A stretch of DNA of 64,000 nucleotides from Phyto melanocephala (GCA_941918925.1 OW799233.1:8362001-8426000); one strand, 5' to 3'; shown: positions 1-12,462, counted from the stretch's first letter. Notes: generated from the sequence alone by a model not told the origin. Numbers and translations are program-made.

Positions 1-303
1 TCTTTATATTTTTTACTCTTCTCTTCCACTATGTTACAAAACCAACTTCACTGAGTTAACAATATCTAAATAAAAATATTTGTAAAATAATAAAAAAAAA
101 ATTTTAAAGACATTAAAAAACATTTTTAGCTATTAAATTGCACGGTACTTTAAGTACTTATATATGAACAAATTGAAGCGTACATATGCGTGTATGTATG
201 TGGTGACATTTCAATTGAAAACTGAAGGAATTGTTCCAACTTTTCTTTGCATTACGCCATAAGTACATATATTTGGCAATTTTGTTACAGTTCATTTAAT
301 ATA

Positions 304-600
304 CAGGGTGGACCAAAAGTACCTAATGGAATTAAAATACTTTATAACTTTTTTTTTAATTTTTTTTTTTCTCAGATTATAAAAATAACACCTAAACGAT
401 AAATAATGAAGAGATTCAGAACTGAACAAAGAACCAGAATAATAGAGTTTTATTATTGAAATGAGCGATTGTTTATTATAACGCAAATAGCATGTTGTCG
501 ATATTCTAACCACAGAGATTTGCCTCAAACCGACAGATCATGCTTAATTCGGACGCCATTTTTATATTAAGGTGTCGTTATGTTCCTTTTGGTTACCCTG
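304..600. mobile_element. Deleted mariner-type element
   Basis: The left end starts CAGGGTGGACCAAAAGTACC after a TA. The right end, read in reverse, starts CAGGGTAACCAAAAGG. Between them a decayed reading resembles a mariner transposase N-terminus (a QRTRIIEFYY-like stretch near 425-455), but most of the transposase is missing. The same N-terminal sequence recurs in the relics at 4.95-6.03 kb and 25.7 kb, so it is one family. Confidence 0.6.
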
Positions 601-690
601 ATCTAAATTAAGATTGCAAAATAAACTAAATGCATGAGTATTACCTAAAGTTTGCCAGTCAGCCAGTAGATGCTTGCCTTTTATTATTTA

Positions 691-1326
691 CTAGATAATA
701 CCCGGTGTGCTTCGCCACACCAAATTTTAGTATTTAATTCATATGGCAGGTGCCACGCCCTCTATTTTTAATGCACCTATTTCTTGCCCAAATTTTCATT
801 TGGGTGTCAAAGTTGCTTTTGCAAAATTTTACTACTCTAATCGATATTGTTTTCCAGGTAAACAAATTTTAGTATTTAATTCATATGGTAGGTGCCACGC
901 CCACTATTGTCAATGCACCCATTTTTTCCATAAATGTTTATTTGAATATCAAAGTTGCTTTTGCAAAATTTTACTACTCTAATCGATATAGTTTTCCAAA
1001 TATACGAATTTTAGTATTTAATTCATGTGGCCACGCCTACTATTGCAAGTCCGCCTATTTTTTACCCAAATGTTTGTGTGGATGTCAAAGTTTACCGTAC
1101 CTAATTTGAAGACTCTAGCTGCATTAACTTTCGTGATATATAATATTTAATACTTACTCTTTAATAGGGCGTGGCACCCCGCCCACTTACAATTTCAAAC
1201 CAAAGTATAGCCTATAGTTCCTTCCAGACATACAAAAGGTTCTGTGAAAATTTAAAGAAAATCGGTCCAGCCGTTTAACCGTCTATAAAGCACAAACAAA
1301 CATACATTGATTTTTATATATATAGA
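691..1326 (-). mobile_element. Non-autonomous Helitron, family 1
   Basis: Read on the minus strand, the element begins TCTATATATATAAAA directly after an A. It ends in CTAG directly before a T, as expected for Helitron insertion between A and T. A perfect 6-bp hairpin (GGTGTG, loop GCGAAG, CACACC) lies just upstream of the CTAG end. The interior has about three tandem units of roughly 141 bp, each with the TTTAGTATTTAATTCAT motif (near 725, 867 and 1008). Short open frames here are translations of these repeats, not genes. Confidence 0.78.
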
Positions 1327-1638
1327 TTTGAATTATGTAAGTATGTATGTGTTTTTATGTAGGAACACCAGTACCTCTATCCTCCCACCGAGTTGGTTTT
1401 ACGAATTCTTTCTTTCTCTTCTAATGATAGTGTTATAAGATTTGTAACGTGCTGTTAGAGATCAACTGACATAATCTATTACCTTCATGCTTAAATCGAC
1501 ATAAGCTAAAATTGAGATAAGAGCAACATTGCAATCTCGCAATTTAAAACTGTAATCAGGCGAATTTTCACTGCGTAAACACCCTCAGACTATTTATTTT
1601 TAACAAAAAATATCATTTGAAGTAATAACTTGTTTTTT

Positions 1639-2009
1639 TATACCCGGCACCAAAAAACGACACGCCCTCTTTAACGCCTACCTTCCATATAACGGTTTAT
1701 CTTTAATTCATATAACTTCTCTATGGACAAAGTTTTTGGAAAAATAAAGGACTATATTGAAATAAATGTAGAAGTTGTATTTATTAGCAGAAACTATATT
1801 GACACGCCTACTTTCTTTGAAAGACTAAATCTACGAAAATATTTTAATAGCATATCGAAGTTATACAAAGAAAGTGATACATATAAAGAGATTATTCCAC
1901 AGCGATTACAGTTAATAACAAAACAATACATTTTGTGCCATAAAAGTACACAAAAAATTGGTGGTGGGTATTAAAAATTCGGCACAGCCGAAAATAGTTC
2001 TTACTTGTT
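1639..2009 (+). mobile_element. DINE-1-like (Helentron-associated) element, divergent
   Basis: It starts TATACCCGGCACC and ends with GGTGGTGGGTAT, then the hairpin TTCGGCACAGCCGAA (1978-1992), then a tail ending TTACTTGTT. The hairpin and tail match the 3' ends of the other DINE-like copies in this window, although the body is different. An 83-codon open frame (1723-1974) lies inside; I do not recognise it and regard it as chance. Confidence 0.55.
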
Positions 2010-2113
2010 ACTTACTTACAGCTCAAAAAACTCAAAAATGTATATGTATGTAAGTGCTTTCCTGAAAAGCTATAAAAACAGGCATAAGAATTTTTCTCTT
2101 TTTGCCACTGATA

Positions 2114-2358
2114 TATCTGTGGCTTGGAGCTAAAAGGGCCAATGTCAAAATAGGTATTTACTTTTAAGAAAATTGGAATTGTACTTTAACTTTCATAGTG
2201 ACATTGGCCAGCATTTTATTTATGAAGCTGTTCTGGGTTAAGTATGACTTTAGCTGTTTTACCATAATGAAATAGAGCAAAAAAACAAATCTAATGCAAT
2301 GATTAACTCAAAAGAGCAAGAAAGTGACATTGGCCCTTTTAGCTCCAAGCCACAGATA
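2114..2358. mobile_element. MITE with perfect long inverted repeats, TA target
   Basis: Including the TA, the 36 bases at 2112-2147 are exactly repeated in inverted orientation at 2325-2360 (TATATCTGTGGCTTGGAGC and onward). The element is flanked by TA on both sides, as in Tc1/mariner-type elements. There is no coding capacity. The perfect arms suggest recent movement. Confidence 0.75.
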
Positions 2359-2360
2359 TA

Positions 2361-3788
2361 AAGTACATGTTACTGCTTAACTAACATGTACCCTAAATGT
2401 CACGTTAAAAAGAAAAACATTGACATATTGTTTAAAGGGACAACACTACGTTTTTACTAACGAACACATACAATTAAACGATACTAAAAGTTATACGAGT
2501 ATGCGTATGCGTAAAATGATATGAATTTGATTATTTTACCATTAGTCGTCGTTCCTATGTCTTTAACAAATTAAAAAAAAAAATAAAAATTTTAAAGTTC
2601 TTTTTGCTTTTACTTACTCGTTTGTTATTTGTTTTTAATTTTTTTTTATCAGTTCTCTGCTGATGCCTGTTTTTAAAATCGTCAAAATACGAATTGCTAT
2701 AACAAGTGATCGTGCGAGGATCGTGATCACTGTATGTATGTTCATGTGTATAATTCATTTGTTATCGTTGTTGTTTTGTTTATGTTTTTATTGTTCCCCA
2801 ATTTATCTATGCATGTGTGTATGTATGCGTTTGGGGTGGGGGTAATTTATTTAATTGAGAGCAGGAAGAGCTTTTTTGTTATTTAAGTATATACATATTT
2901 ACTAACAACAAAAACAGCAAAGCATAGACAAATTTCTCTTTTCTCTAAAATTAACACTTTACCAAGCACCTCTCAGTACCCTAACACCCGCCAGTCAGCT
3001 CCACAAACTATGATCTTCCTTGTTTTATAAAAACAAAAATCGTTCCAACAGAGAAGAAGCAGAATTAAAAAAAAAAAACAATCACATGATATAGTGATAT
3101 GAATAAGAAGAAGAAAAAACAAAGAAAACGAATAAAAAGGCAGCAAACAGCAACAGCAGGCAAAGGCTAGCAATGCCAGGCGAAGGCACTTTCAGTCAAT
3201 AAGGCAATCAAGTCAGGCCACTCACTCACATCTTACTCGGGTGTGTATTGTATTGCATTGTAGTGTTGTGTTCCTAGCAACAAAAACAATAAAAAATTAT
3301 ATTTTAGTTTGCTTCTTACGTGTTTGATTAATATTCGTGTCAGCTGTTCTTAATCGATGGGGTATGTGATCTTTCTATCAGTAAAGAAATTTTCATAGAA
3401 AATTTAAAAAAAATTTTTTTTTTTTTTTAATGAAATAAATATTTTCAAAAATTGTCTATAAAACTAAAAATTAATTAATTATGAATTTTTTTAACAGAAA
3501 TTTTTAACTAAAATTTTTTATTATTTTCTTTTTTTATTATTATTCTCTATCGATAATTTTCTAACAATAAGGGAATAGAAAAAAAAATTTTTATTCTAAA
3601 AAGTCATAGAAGATTTTGTTTAAAAACCAAATTTTGTTAAGTTTTTTTTTTTATTGTTTAAAAACTGTAGATTAGAAAAAATATTACTAAAACTTTTTCT
3701 TAAAAAAAATATTATTTATTTTATTTAAATATGTTAACTAAAATATAAATATATTAAAGAAAGAATTTTCTCAAAATTTTTATAAAAG
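2361..3788. other. AT-rich non-coding stretch
   Basis: I see homopolymer runs, TG-rich tracts and no coding frame or recognised repeat. A small imperfect inverted repeat around GTGATC lies near 2706-2732. Confidence 0.6.
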
Positions 3789-3801
3789 TAGAAGTAGTTT
3801 A

Positions 3802-4021
3802 GGGTGCCCCGGTGGACTAGTCAGTAGTATGCTGGTCTGCTAGTTTGGGGGTTGCGGGTTCGTTTCCCGCCAGTGACTCTGGACTAAATAGTCTGCATCT
3901 CTTTCTCTTCTATTCTAACTATTTCTATTCTTCTCTCTACTAAGGCGTCACAATGGACCGTAATGGTCTCCGAGTGAGGGTGTGAGGGTAACTTAGTACC
4001 AGCCTTACCTACCTAGCTACC
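3802..4021 (+). mobile_element. tRNA-derived SINE, copy 1
   Basis: The body starts GGGTGCCCCGGTGGACTAG and contains a tRNA-like promoter region with a near-consensus B box GGTTCGTTTCC at 3857-3867. A unique body follows, sharing TCACAATGG with the second copy. It ends in short ACCTA-type repeats. It is flanked by the 13-bp direct repeat TAGAAGTAGTTTA (3789-3801 and 4022-4034). This copy is about 30 bp longer than the one at 47.4 kb. Confidence 0.85.
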
Positions 4022-4269
4022 TAGAAGTAGTTTAAAAAAAAATTATGTAAAGTTATTTTTAACATAAATAATTTGATTGCTAACGATCTGGCATATGCCT
4101 TAGTAAAAAGCATATAGACCAATTGAAACCAACCAACAAATTGTCATTAAATTACTTTTGCCTAAAAGCAATATAAGCGCAGGTCATCAGTAATTAGTAC
4201 TGACTTAATGCTAAAGCTCTTTTAAAAAACTCTAAGAACTACGACTGGTGCAGTAGTATTTTCAAACAG

Positions 4270-4924
4270 CATCCCAGCAAAAACTAGGTAATGAGTTGCT
4301 CTTACTAAACAACATACTTTTCAATGACTCTTACATATCATCTGTGTTATTAAGAAGTATTTTGGTAATGACTTGATTTATAATGTGATACGAAAGTACT
4401 TATTTTCAGACATTTGTTTAGATACTCGCACAATACAATTTATTGTTGCGAAATTTGCTAGAAGCTATTCAAATACAAAACTTTTTAAAATTCTCATTTA
4501 GTTTAGCAAGCTTAAGGTATAAGTTATATTGTTTTGACAATAGCGTCAAAGCATTTCATTAACAAAATGAGGTCTTATAGATTTTCCTTGAGTTTTAAAT
4601 TACAAAGTAACGTATCGCAGAATAATCTTACCGAATTTTCGTCCTTTAAATAAACGAACGACTTCTGTAAGTCCATAATAGTTATGGTTTATTAAGGTTA
4701 TTTAAATCAAGTACTCATTTATTGCTATAAAAGCAAGTACTTATTTAAGTACCTATTTATAGGCTTATATGAGTCCCTATTTGTAAGCGAGCGTGGTAAT
4801 TACTTGCCTCTAATGACATCGCCGTGTTAAAATAATGGGTTTATCTGCCAAATTGTAAGTAGTGAAGAACTGTGTTCTAGTACATTCAACCCATTATTTT
4901 GTAATGAGAGTTTTTGCTGGGATG
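4270..4924. mobile_element. Unclassified element with 16-bp terminal inverted repeats
   Basis: CATCCCAGCAAAAACT at 4270-4285 is repeated in inverted orientation at 4909-4924. The interior has no open frame but several CAAGTACTNATT-like motifs near 4705-4770. I could not define a target duplication, so the superfamily is open. Confidence 0.55.
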
Positions 4925-4950
4925 TTACACTCACATAGTACATACATATA

Positions 4951-6026
4951 AGGTTACCATGGGGTTTTAAAATTTAATAACTTCTTCGTTTATTTATCTC
5001 TCTCTTTTAGATTATAAAATATACAAAATAGAAATTTTTAAACTTAAATCACCCTGGTTTTTCGTTTTTTAAAACATTTTTAAAAATATCGCTCGAATTT
5101 CTTTGAAAATGTTGGCCTTAAGTTCAGGGATTGTCTCGGGCTTGTTCACATTTACTCGCTTGCTCCTTCAAAAAACCCCAAAGAAAATCGAAGTGGGCTA
5201 ATAAAGTTTGCGAACTCGCTAGTCAATAAATTTCCCACCTGTTGAAACCACATTTCAATACTGTTTTCAAGAGCAGGAAGTAAAAAAGTTCTATTATAAC
5301 GTTAAATCATTTCCATCTTCATTTTCGCAGAAATAAGGCCAAACGATATTTTCAGATGTAATGCCCCACCATTGATGAATAGCTCTTGGATATTTGGAAG
5401 CCTAGAACCTACAGTTGTACTTATAAACAAGTCGGTTCAAAGGCAGAAAAGATTCATTACTCATAATCAGATTTGCAATAAAGTTGATTTCATTTCTAGC
5501 CAACTGTTGGAATTTAACAGCAAAATGTAGATGTTGCCACCTTATGTGGGAAGAACGGCAAAATCTTTTTACTGTCGTAGTGACGTATGAGCTATTCCTA
5601 GCTGATCAGAACCTCCTTCTGGTAGATGTTGTTTGGTGTTTCATTAACACTTTGCTCTACACGCTAAACATTTTCCTTAGTACAAATTAAACGTGGTCTA
5701 CCGGTTCGAGGCAAATTTCTTACGCTGTCATGTTGATGGCGACGATGGACTAGGCAACAAATCATTGCTTCAAATGGCGATATTCCGTTGTGAAAATGTC
5801 GATTATATGGTATTTGCGTTAAACAAATTGATCGCTGATTTAAATAATAGAACTCTATTATTCTGGTTCTTTGTTGCAGTTGTGAATCTCTTTATTTATT
5901 ATTTTCATTATTTTATTAATTATACTTCAGGTGTTTTTTATATAATTTAAACTAAAGTAGAATTAAAAAATAAACGAAAAAGTTATTAATTTTTTTAACC
6001 ATGTTGACTTTTAGTTCACCCTGTTA
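4951..6026 (-). pseudogene. Decayed mariner-type transposase
   Basis: Read on the minus strand from about 5,900, frames broken by many stops and shifts keep a mariner transposase order. First comes QRTRIIEFYY, then LPRTGRPR, then a Val-Asn-Glu-Thr stretch, and finally VNKPETIPELKANI near 5,110-5,165. The ends at about 4,951 and 6,026 are imperfect inverted repeats related to those at 304 and 12,896. The upstream part of the DDD region is unreadable. Open frames on the + strand here are shadows. Confidence 0.65.
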
Positions 6027-7120
6027 AAACGCTTGTCCACGTTTTAATCCTGTCGACTGATGAAAATTTAATTTAAGTCACATAAATGTTCTTCAAGTTA
6101 GTTAATATTGCGTTATTATTGTAAAGAATAATATTAGAGAAGCGAGTGTGTCTCGATAAGTTTTTAAAGAGCTTCTTTGTAGTAACGTAACACTTTAGTT
6201 TTATTTTGAATAGAAATTGTTTGCAGGGTATCGTAAATATAGGAACATACATCCATCCATCCATATGTATGAATGTAAGTATGTACATGCATGCATTACT
6301 TAAATAAATGGCGTGTTATAATTGTATCGTGTTCGTTGATTTCCCGACAATCGTTATAAATTCAGCTGAATTCAGCACAATAAACAAGGATTGTTAAGGT
6401 GTTAGTTCGTGGGGTGTAAAGGGGTATTTTACATTTAATTTCCATTAAATTTTCTTTTGTCCATAGAGAGCAGGGTTGTTGTTATAAGGAATTCATTTTT
6501 GTTATTTTAAATTGTTGTTGTGTTCATAGTATCCATTATTGTTTTATATTCTTTGATTCCATTTTTGTTTCTTTATTTTCCGATTTGTTTTTTTTTTTGC
6601 GCATGTGTATGTTGTTGTGATTTTTATTATTGTTGCTTTTGTTATGTCTAGAGGTGACTTTCCTGTCTGTTTGTTACATTTATACACATTCTCCTTGAAA
6701 CATATTTCTGTATGTGTTAATTGTTTATGTTGTTATTGTTGTTATTGTACTATATCGTGTAGAGGCGTTTACACAAATTGTGTGTTTTTTTTCAACAATT
6801 TTGCCTTTCGTTAGTTGTAGCTGTTGTTGTTGTTGTTTTCATTGGTTACGTGTGCAAAATATGTAGGAAAAAAATTATAAAAGCTCACTGAATATAACAA
6901 ATAGGTACTACTACAACGATAAGTACATAAATATATTTTTTTTGTTTACTATAAAATACAATTTTTTATTTATTGAAATCCTCTGTGAGAGAATTAAATC
7001 CTACAAAATTTGTTCATAAATAAAAGAGAATTTCGGATTTTGGGTTGCCATTTTAGTGAGAAAAAAGTTTTTTAAAGAAAAAATATTTGTATTGAGAATA
7101 TGGCTCTAGAGCCGTTTTAG
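6027..7120. other. T-rich non-coding stretch
   Basis: This holds TTG/TTA-rich low-complexity DNA and ATGTATG-type microsatellite, with no credible coding frame. Confidence 0.6.
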
Positions 7121-7122
7121 TA

Positions 7123-8850
7123 CAGGGTGGGCCAAATGTCACCTTAGGGTGAAATTTTTTAACCCCATGGCGACTTTTGTCCCATCCTTAATACTGACCC
7201 TCAGCCCTTTTAATAAAATTTAGCCAGTTTGTATACCCTTTACACGAGAGTGTTAAAAGGGTACAAGTATATAATTTGTCATTCCGTTTGTTATTTCTAC
7301 AATATTAAATGTAAACATTATAAAGTATGTCTTCTAGATCCTTATTGATAGAGAAATTGATTTAGTCTGAACATCAGTCCTTGTGTATGTTGAAATCAAC
7401 TTACTGAAGATCCCACATAGACCTTAGGCTCTTATATTAAATCAATTTATCAGATATGCTTTCGATATCTTTGCTATTGAAAATCAGTGCTGTGCGCATA
7501 ACACGAGCTGAGATATGAGCGAATAAACATAATTGTATTTTTTTCCCAAAAAGATTCAAAATAATGAAAAATAATGTCAATTCAAAGTTCAATTAACCGA
7601 TTTTCTTTAATAAGTTTTGGTCGAAGTTATGGTTATTACATGATAATACAAACTTCCAATTAATTATGGAATAAAATATGCGTCAATTGGCCACATCGGC
7701 TCTGATAACAGACCATTGCTCTTTTCATAAAAGTTTTCAGCACTTTTTCACAAAGAAGTGGCTGCATTGCAACGATGACGAGTTGGATCCCGGATTTGAA
7801 ATCAGCAATTATTTCTGATTTATTCGCATAAGCATGAATTTTACAAAACCCCAAAGAAATAAATCGCACAGCGTTAAATCGCATGATCTTGGTGGCCAGT
7901 TGACATCAGAACTTCTTGATACAATTTGTTCTGGAATTCGTTGCTGCAATTAATGTCTTACTAAAACAACATGTCGTTGAGGTCACAAGAACTCCGTTAT
8001 CATGCTCCTGTAACAAATGTCATTGACAGTCACTGAAATTTCGGCCTCATCTTCAAAAAGTAAAGCACAATTAAGCTGCCTGACCAAATATGATAATTTT
8101 ATGAACCCCAAATTCGAAAATCTTGTGTATCCACAGAGCCATTCAGATTGAAATACGCTTCATAGGAAATTATGAATTTTTTAGAATAATTGGAATTCTA
8201 CGGTCCTATTGAACGAATTGTTGGCGCTTTTCATGATCTGCTGTATTGAGCTTCTGAGCAAGCTGAATTTTGGACTCATTAAGTTGGAGATCTATTGTCA
8301 AAATTCGCTGCTTGGAGCTTTGTAAAACTTGAAGTTGTAGAGAGCGCTGCCGCTTTCATGTTTCCTACGATTCTCTCGTTTACAACAGTAATGTTTTTAA
8401 GAGATCGATCGGTACATTGATGTATAGGAGTCTTACTCTCCACTTTACTCCACTCTTCGATTGGTGGACTCATCAGATGTATTTTCTCGACTGCAAATTC
8501 TTTTTTATAATTATAATGCTCTGTTCTTTCGTAAAACACTAAATTTTTAATAATCGGAAGAAACTTAAGCGACAGCTGTCAAATTTCAGAGTTGACACTT
8601 GCACAAAAATGGTGGCGGTCGGTTCGTAAGTTCTTAAACGCCAAGTCAATTAACTGTACTCTCCAAAACATTAGTGAGAGCCGCATGAAAAGCTCAGTGA
8701 ACTCAGATAAATGAAGCAATTTAAAACTGCATTGCCGAGTCGACCAAAAGTCTGTAACTTTGGACAAGTGCTCAACTTTTATTCCTTACAGAAACGTTTG
8801 CTAGAGATTGTGGTCTAAGATGTCGTCTGTGTACGTTTGGTAACCTTACA
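7123..8850 (-). pseudogene. Decayed mariner-type element
   Basis: The left end CAGGGTGGGCCAAATGTCAC follows TA. The right end near 8,850 read in reverse resembles GGTTACCAAACG. On the minus strand, 8,279-8,539 keeps a transposase middle portion (around TDRSLKNITVVNERIV), and 7,660-7,930 keeps the C-terminal part (a WPPRSCDL-like region, then FGV-type and CEKVLKTFMKRA stretches). Frames are broken throughout. A degenerate DINE-like fragment at 7,234-7,540 interrupts it. Confidence 0.6.
7234..7540 (+). mobile_element. Degenerate DINE-like fragment
   Basis: It starts TATACCCTTTACACG with an inverted arm AAGGGTA, then continues through the family landmarks TTTGTCATTCCGTTTG and GTTGAAATCAACTT to GAGATATGAGC. 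It lacks the 3' hairpin end. Confidence 0.6.
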
Positions 8851-10249
8851 AGATAAATTGAAAGATTTTATGAGATGCAGGACAAACTTTCATCAATTAT
8901 TACTCATTGGGTTCACACAAGACGAAATATTTAAATATTTGTAAAATGTTGTTTCTGCAATACCAACCAATTTTCCCATTCCGAGCAATAAACATGGCAA
9001 ACCTAAACTAAATTCAACGTAAATGGAAGAATGGCGTAAATGGAAGTCATGTGCATATTGGTGTACAGATTTATAGACACATCCACCGCATTATCGTCTC
9101 TATCATCATTACCATCCTCATCATTAACGTTGTAATTATCATCATGGGCTTCTGTTATCCACAATATATTTGCTCGTATTTGAAAAAAACAAAAAAAAGT
9201 GAATGAATGATATGGTTTGATGGTTCCTCTTTTTTCACTTGTTACTGTCAATGTGTGTATGAAAGCCTCTTCTTTCGATTGCTCTGCTTTAAACGGACAT
9301 TGTCCCCTATCCAGTTGGACTTATTTTAGTTTGTTGCTGATTTTTTGTTTTTCTCTACATGTTTGTAATTGTATTTTTTTTTTCTTCTTCTTCGTTCCAT
9401 CCAACATCGTAAGGGTGCCTATTTGATTATTGAAAATAATGTTGTGTTTATTTTTTTTTTCATTTCTCTTGCTGCTTTAGTTTCGCTGTTGGTTCTGTTT
9501 TAATTTTTCAGCTGATAAAGCCTTTTTTGCTGTTCCTCCTCTTTCATATTGAGCAGTGAGCGAGTCATAATGGTTTGTATTTGGATTCATTTAGTTCATG
9601 TTGTTGTTGGTTGATTTTCTTTTATTGCTTGTGCATTTCCTTGTAGTGCTTTACCCTGATTCCAATACATTTCATTTTCTTTTTTTTTTTTTCTCTTATT
9701 GAAATAGGAAATGTATGATTCGAGCATTTATGTATGTATATGAGTGCCTTTTGTATCTGTGTGTCTGTATTTAATTTTTAGGGGACATTGAGCTTTGGCT
9801 TTTTGTAGCTGCAATGTTGTTGTATTTTTTACTTGCGCCTTCCATAGGTTTCCCTTTTGTTCGCTAATTCAATTAACCGACGTTGTTGTGTTGGTATGTT
9901 TGTCTTTATTTATGTGGCAGATTGAAAACAAAAAGGCTTACAATAGTGTTAGGGCACAAAAATCTATATCTTCTATGTTGTTTGGCCACAATTAACTTTT
10001 TTTCGGTCGCTGCTCATTCTAATTTGCTAGAAAATGCTCAAATCCTGTTAGTGACAAGGGTGTTTGTACGACTGTGTTTTTTTTAAGAAAAGCGCCTTAA
10101 CGGTTTTCATTATAATTAAAAAAAACATTTTTTTTTATTTTTCTATGAATTTACCAACAGGCGTATTATTAATCATAGTTTCTTTAACATTGCACATGCA
10201 GTTTAACATGTTAGTTTAACCTGATTTGAATGCCATGTAAACGGAATCT
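8851..10249. other. T-rich non-coding stretch
   Basis: Long T-runs and GTTGTT repeats, with no recognised domain in any short open frame and no terminal repeats. Confidence 0.6.
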
Positions 10250-10795
10250 TAATCTCTTCAAAGTGATGGTTAAGTTCCACTTATATATGTTCCTCTAACT
10301 CCCACTGGGGCATAGGGCGCCAATAATTGCAGATCTCCATCTGACTCGGTTTTGAGAAATAGACCTTAATTCGTTCCAAGATACACCCAGTTGATTCATT
10401 TCGGATTCTGTTGAACGTCTCCATGTTATACGTGGCCTACCGCTTTCTCTACCATCTTGATGAAATGGGTTCCATCTAAGAGCTTGCTTGGATACATTGT
10501 CATCATTTCGACGGAGAGTGTGTCCAATCCACTGCCATTTCCGTTTACGTATCTCAGTTGCTACTTCCATTTGCTTTGCCTTTAGTAACAGCTCGGCATT
10601 CGTTATTGTTTGAGGCTGCCTTCTTAGGCAGCGGTTGACAAATGTTTGCAGACGTTTTGTGATGCTGTTGGTGACTTTCCAGGTTGTACACCCATATAAT
10701 AGAACAGACTCAACATTTGCATCAAAAATTCTAAGTTTAGTGGATTGACAAATTTTATTACTTTGCCATACTGGGGCTAGTATGCCAAGTTCCAC
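10250..10795 (-). pseudogene. Non-LTR retrotransposon, 3' part of reverse transcriptase ORF
   Basis: A 166-codon minus-strand open frame (10,295-10,795) carries the C-terminal thumb-like part of a LINE reverse transcriptase. Landmarks are VLLYGCTTWK, LQTFVNRCLRR, RKRKWQWIGHTLRR, GRPRITWRRSTESEM and QNRVRWR, ending LCPSGS at a stop. The catalytic FADD-type core and everything upstream are absent, so this is a 5'-truncated copy. The reading frame is unbroken, so the insertion may be fairly young. I cannot name the clade. Confidence 0.8.
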
Positions 10796-10959
10796 TTGGA
10801 GAGGACAAATGGATTTGGTTATTTCGGAGCTTACAACTGGGCTGAGTTGTATTGAAATAAAGAGAATTTTTTTTTATATTTAAATACAATTCACGGCAGC
10901 AGAGCAAAGTAATAAACGTGGAATATTTGTTTTAAACGCACTCTACTAGATTAGGTTAA

Positions 10960-11420
10960 ACAGACTGATAAAGAAGACCATCACACTTGGTTGCATGACT
11001 GATGTCTTTGTGATACCTAATACTTGGGAAGTTGCGTTTATATCGTTCTATCTATACACAGAAAAAAATGATTCTTGCAGTCGTAACTTCAATGTGAGAT
11101 ACATTCGCAAGAAAACTTTCCGTCTTTCGTCTTTCCTCTAGAGCTGGGCAATGGCAGAGAAGTTGTTGCACAGTCTCAACCTCTTTCTCGCCGGACACAA
11201 AAATTGACTTGGTAGGTCCTTCTCCTTTGGCCTCCAAAGTCATACGATTTGACAGCTTTAAAACATTTTCTGTGGATTCACGTAAAGTCAAGGATTTGTA
11301 CTGATAAAACATCAACAACTGACGCCTTGACGACCAACATTGTTCATGTTATTTCTGACATACAGCCAGCTTTGTCGAGAACAGCCACCACGGCTGTCAT
11401 ATGCCATGTTTCAAACTTTC
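10960..11420 (-). pseudogene. Non-LTR retrotransposon RNase H C-terminal relic
   Basis: On the minus strand the frame around 11,052-11,230 reads ETVQQLLCHCPALEERR. This resembles the cysteine/histidine-rich end of the RNase H region in R1/Jockey-type LINEs (consensus like ETVEHLLCECPAL). It is broken upstream and no 3' tail is visible. Confidence 0.6.
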
Positions 11421-12106
11421 GAATAAAAAAATTGTTTTGGCTTAAAATTTATTTTTTTGCGTTATTTTTTACACTTAAAAGTTCTATCAGGCTTAAAGAA
11501 TACCCTATATTTTCCAGCACATTTAGTCGTATATCTTTAAGTAATCAATTTAAAAGGCCATACCCCTATTGCTTCAAGCAGTGTCATATTATTGCAAAAC
11601 TGTAAATATTTAAAACGTCATGCTAAAGCGGAACAACTTGCTTCTGTATTACAACAAAAAAAAAAAAAAACTAAAATATTCAGAATCTGAAAGACCACAA
11701 TTCGGCATAATTCATAACAAAAACTTTTCAAAGATCGTTATCGAGCCAAAAATTCACCACACATAAGTTTTACAGGAATCGAGATCGCTGTTAAAAATTC
11801 TGCGATATTTCGATCAGATCCTATAGAAAATAAACGAAAATAAAATTTATCCCAAAAGGGATAAAAAAAGGTAACGAAAACTTAACGAAAGATTTTAATT
11901 GAACCGTAATTTCTACAGTTAAGTAATGACATCACTAAAATGTTTAACAGCTGACAATTTAATGTTAATAAAATGTTGAATAATATTTTAGCAATAATGA
12001 AAGTTCGGCAAACTCATGGAGACTGAATAAATTGTTGATGCTAAAAGCCCTGGTCGTGCAAAAACGAACTTTGCAAATATTAATATCGAAGCAGTATGTG
12101 AAAGTC
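11421..12106. other. Non-coding stretch
   Basis: No recognised frame or terminal repeats; AT-rich with an A-run near 11,656. Confidence 0.5.
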
Positions 12107-12109
12107 TTA

Positions 12110-12459
12110 AGCTTGGTTTTCACTATGTCATTTTTGTTGTCAAATTGCCCAAATTGTTGGCAATTGTATGAAAACGGGTTGTCATATGGCGTCATCTATG
12201 TTTGCAGTCAGTTATGCACACAAACTGCCATCTAAACTGACAAATAAGTGAAAACGCCAAATTTCAGTTTGTTAGCAGATATGGCAGCATTTTTTTTAAA
12301 GTAAATTTGACAACAAGTTGTCAATTATTTTTGTTTGTCGTTCGTTAGTTTTTTTGTCAGTTTTTAAAATGCAGTGAAAACGCATTTGACGCTAACTGAC
12401 GAGAATTCATTTGAGGCAGTTTTTGTTGGCATTTCATATGACATAGTGAAAACCAAGCT
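12110..12459. mobile_element. MITE with TTA target, PIF/Harbinger-like
   Basis: Near-perfect inverted ends start AGCTTGGTTTTCACTATGTC (12,110 onward; partner 12,438-12,459). TTA lies on both sides (12,107-12,109 and 12,460-12,462), which fits a PIF/Harbinger 3-bp target. The interior repeats GTGAAAAC and TTGTCA motifs and has no coding capacity. Confidence 0.7.
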
Positions 12460-12462
12460 TTA

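Noticed and set aside
743..1109. Two overlapping ORFs beginning MAGATPSI and MVGATPTI
   Set aside because: They are products of the 141-bp tandem units in Helitron family 1, not genes.
3802..3900. Possible tRNA genes at 3.8 and 47.4 kb because of the B box
   Set aside because: No full cloverleaf; the sequences continue into a shared SINE body and have target duplications.
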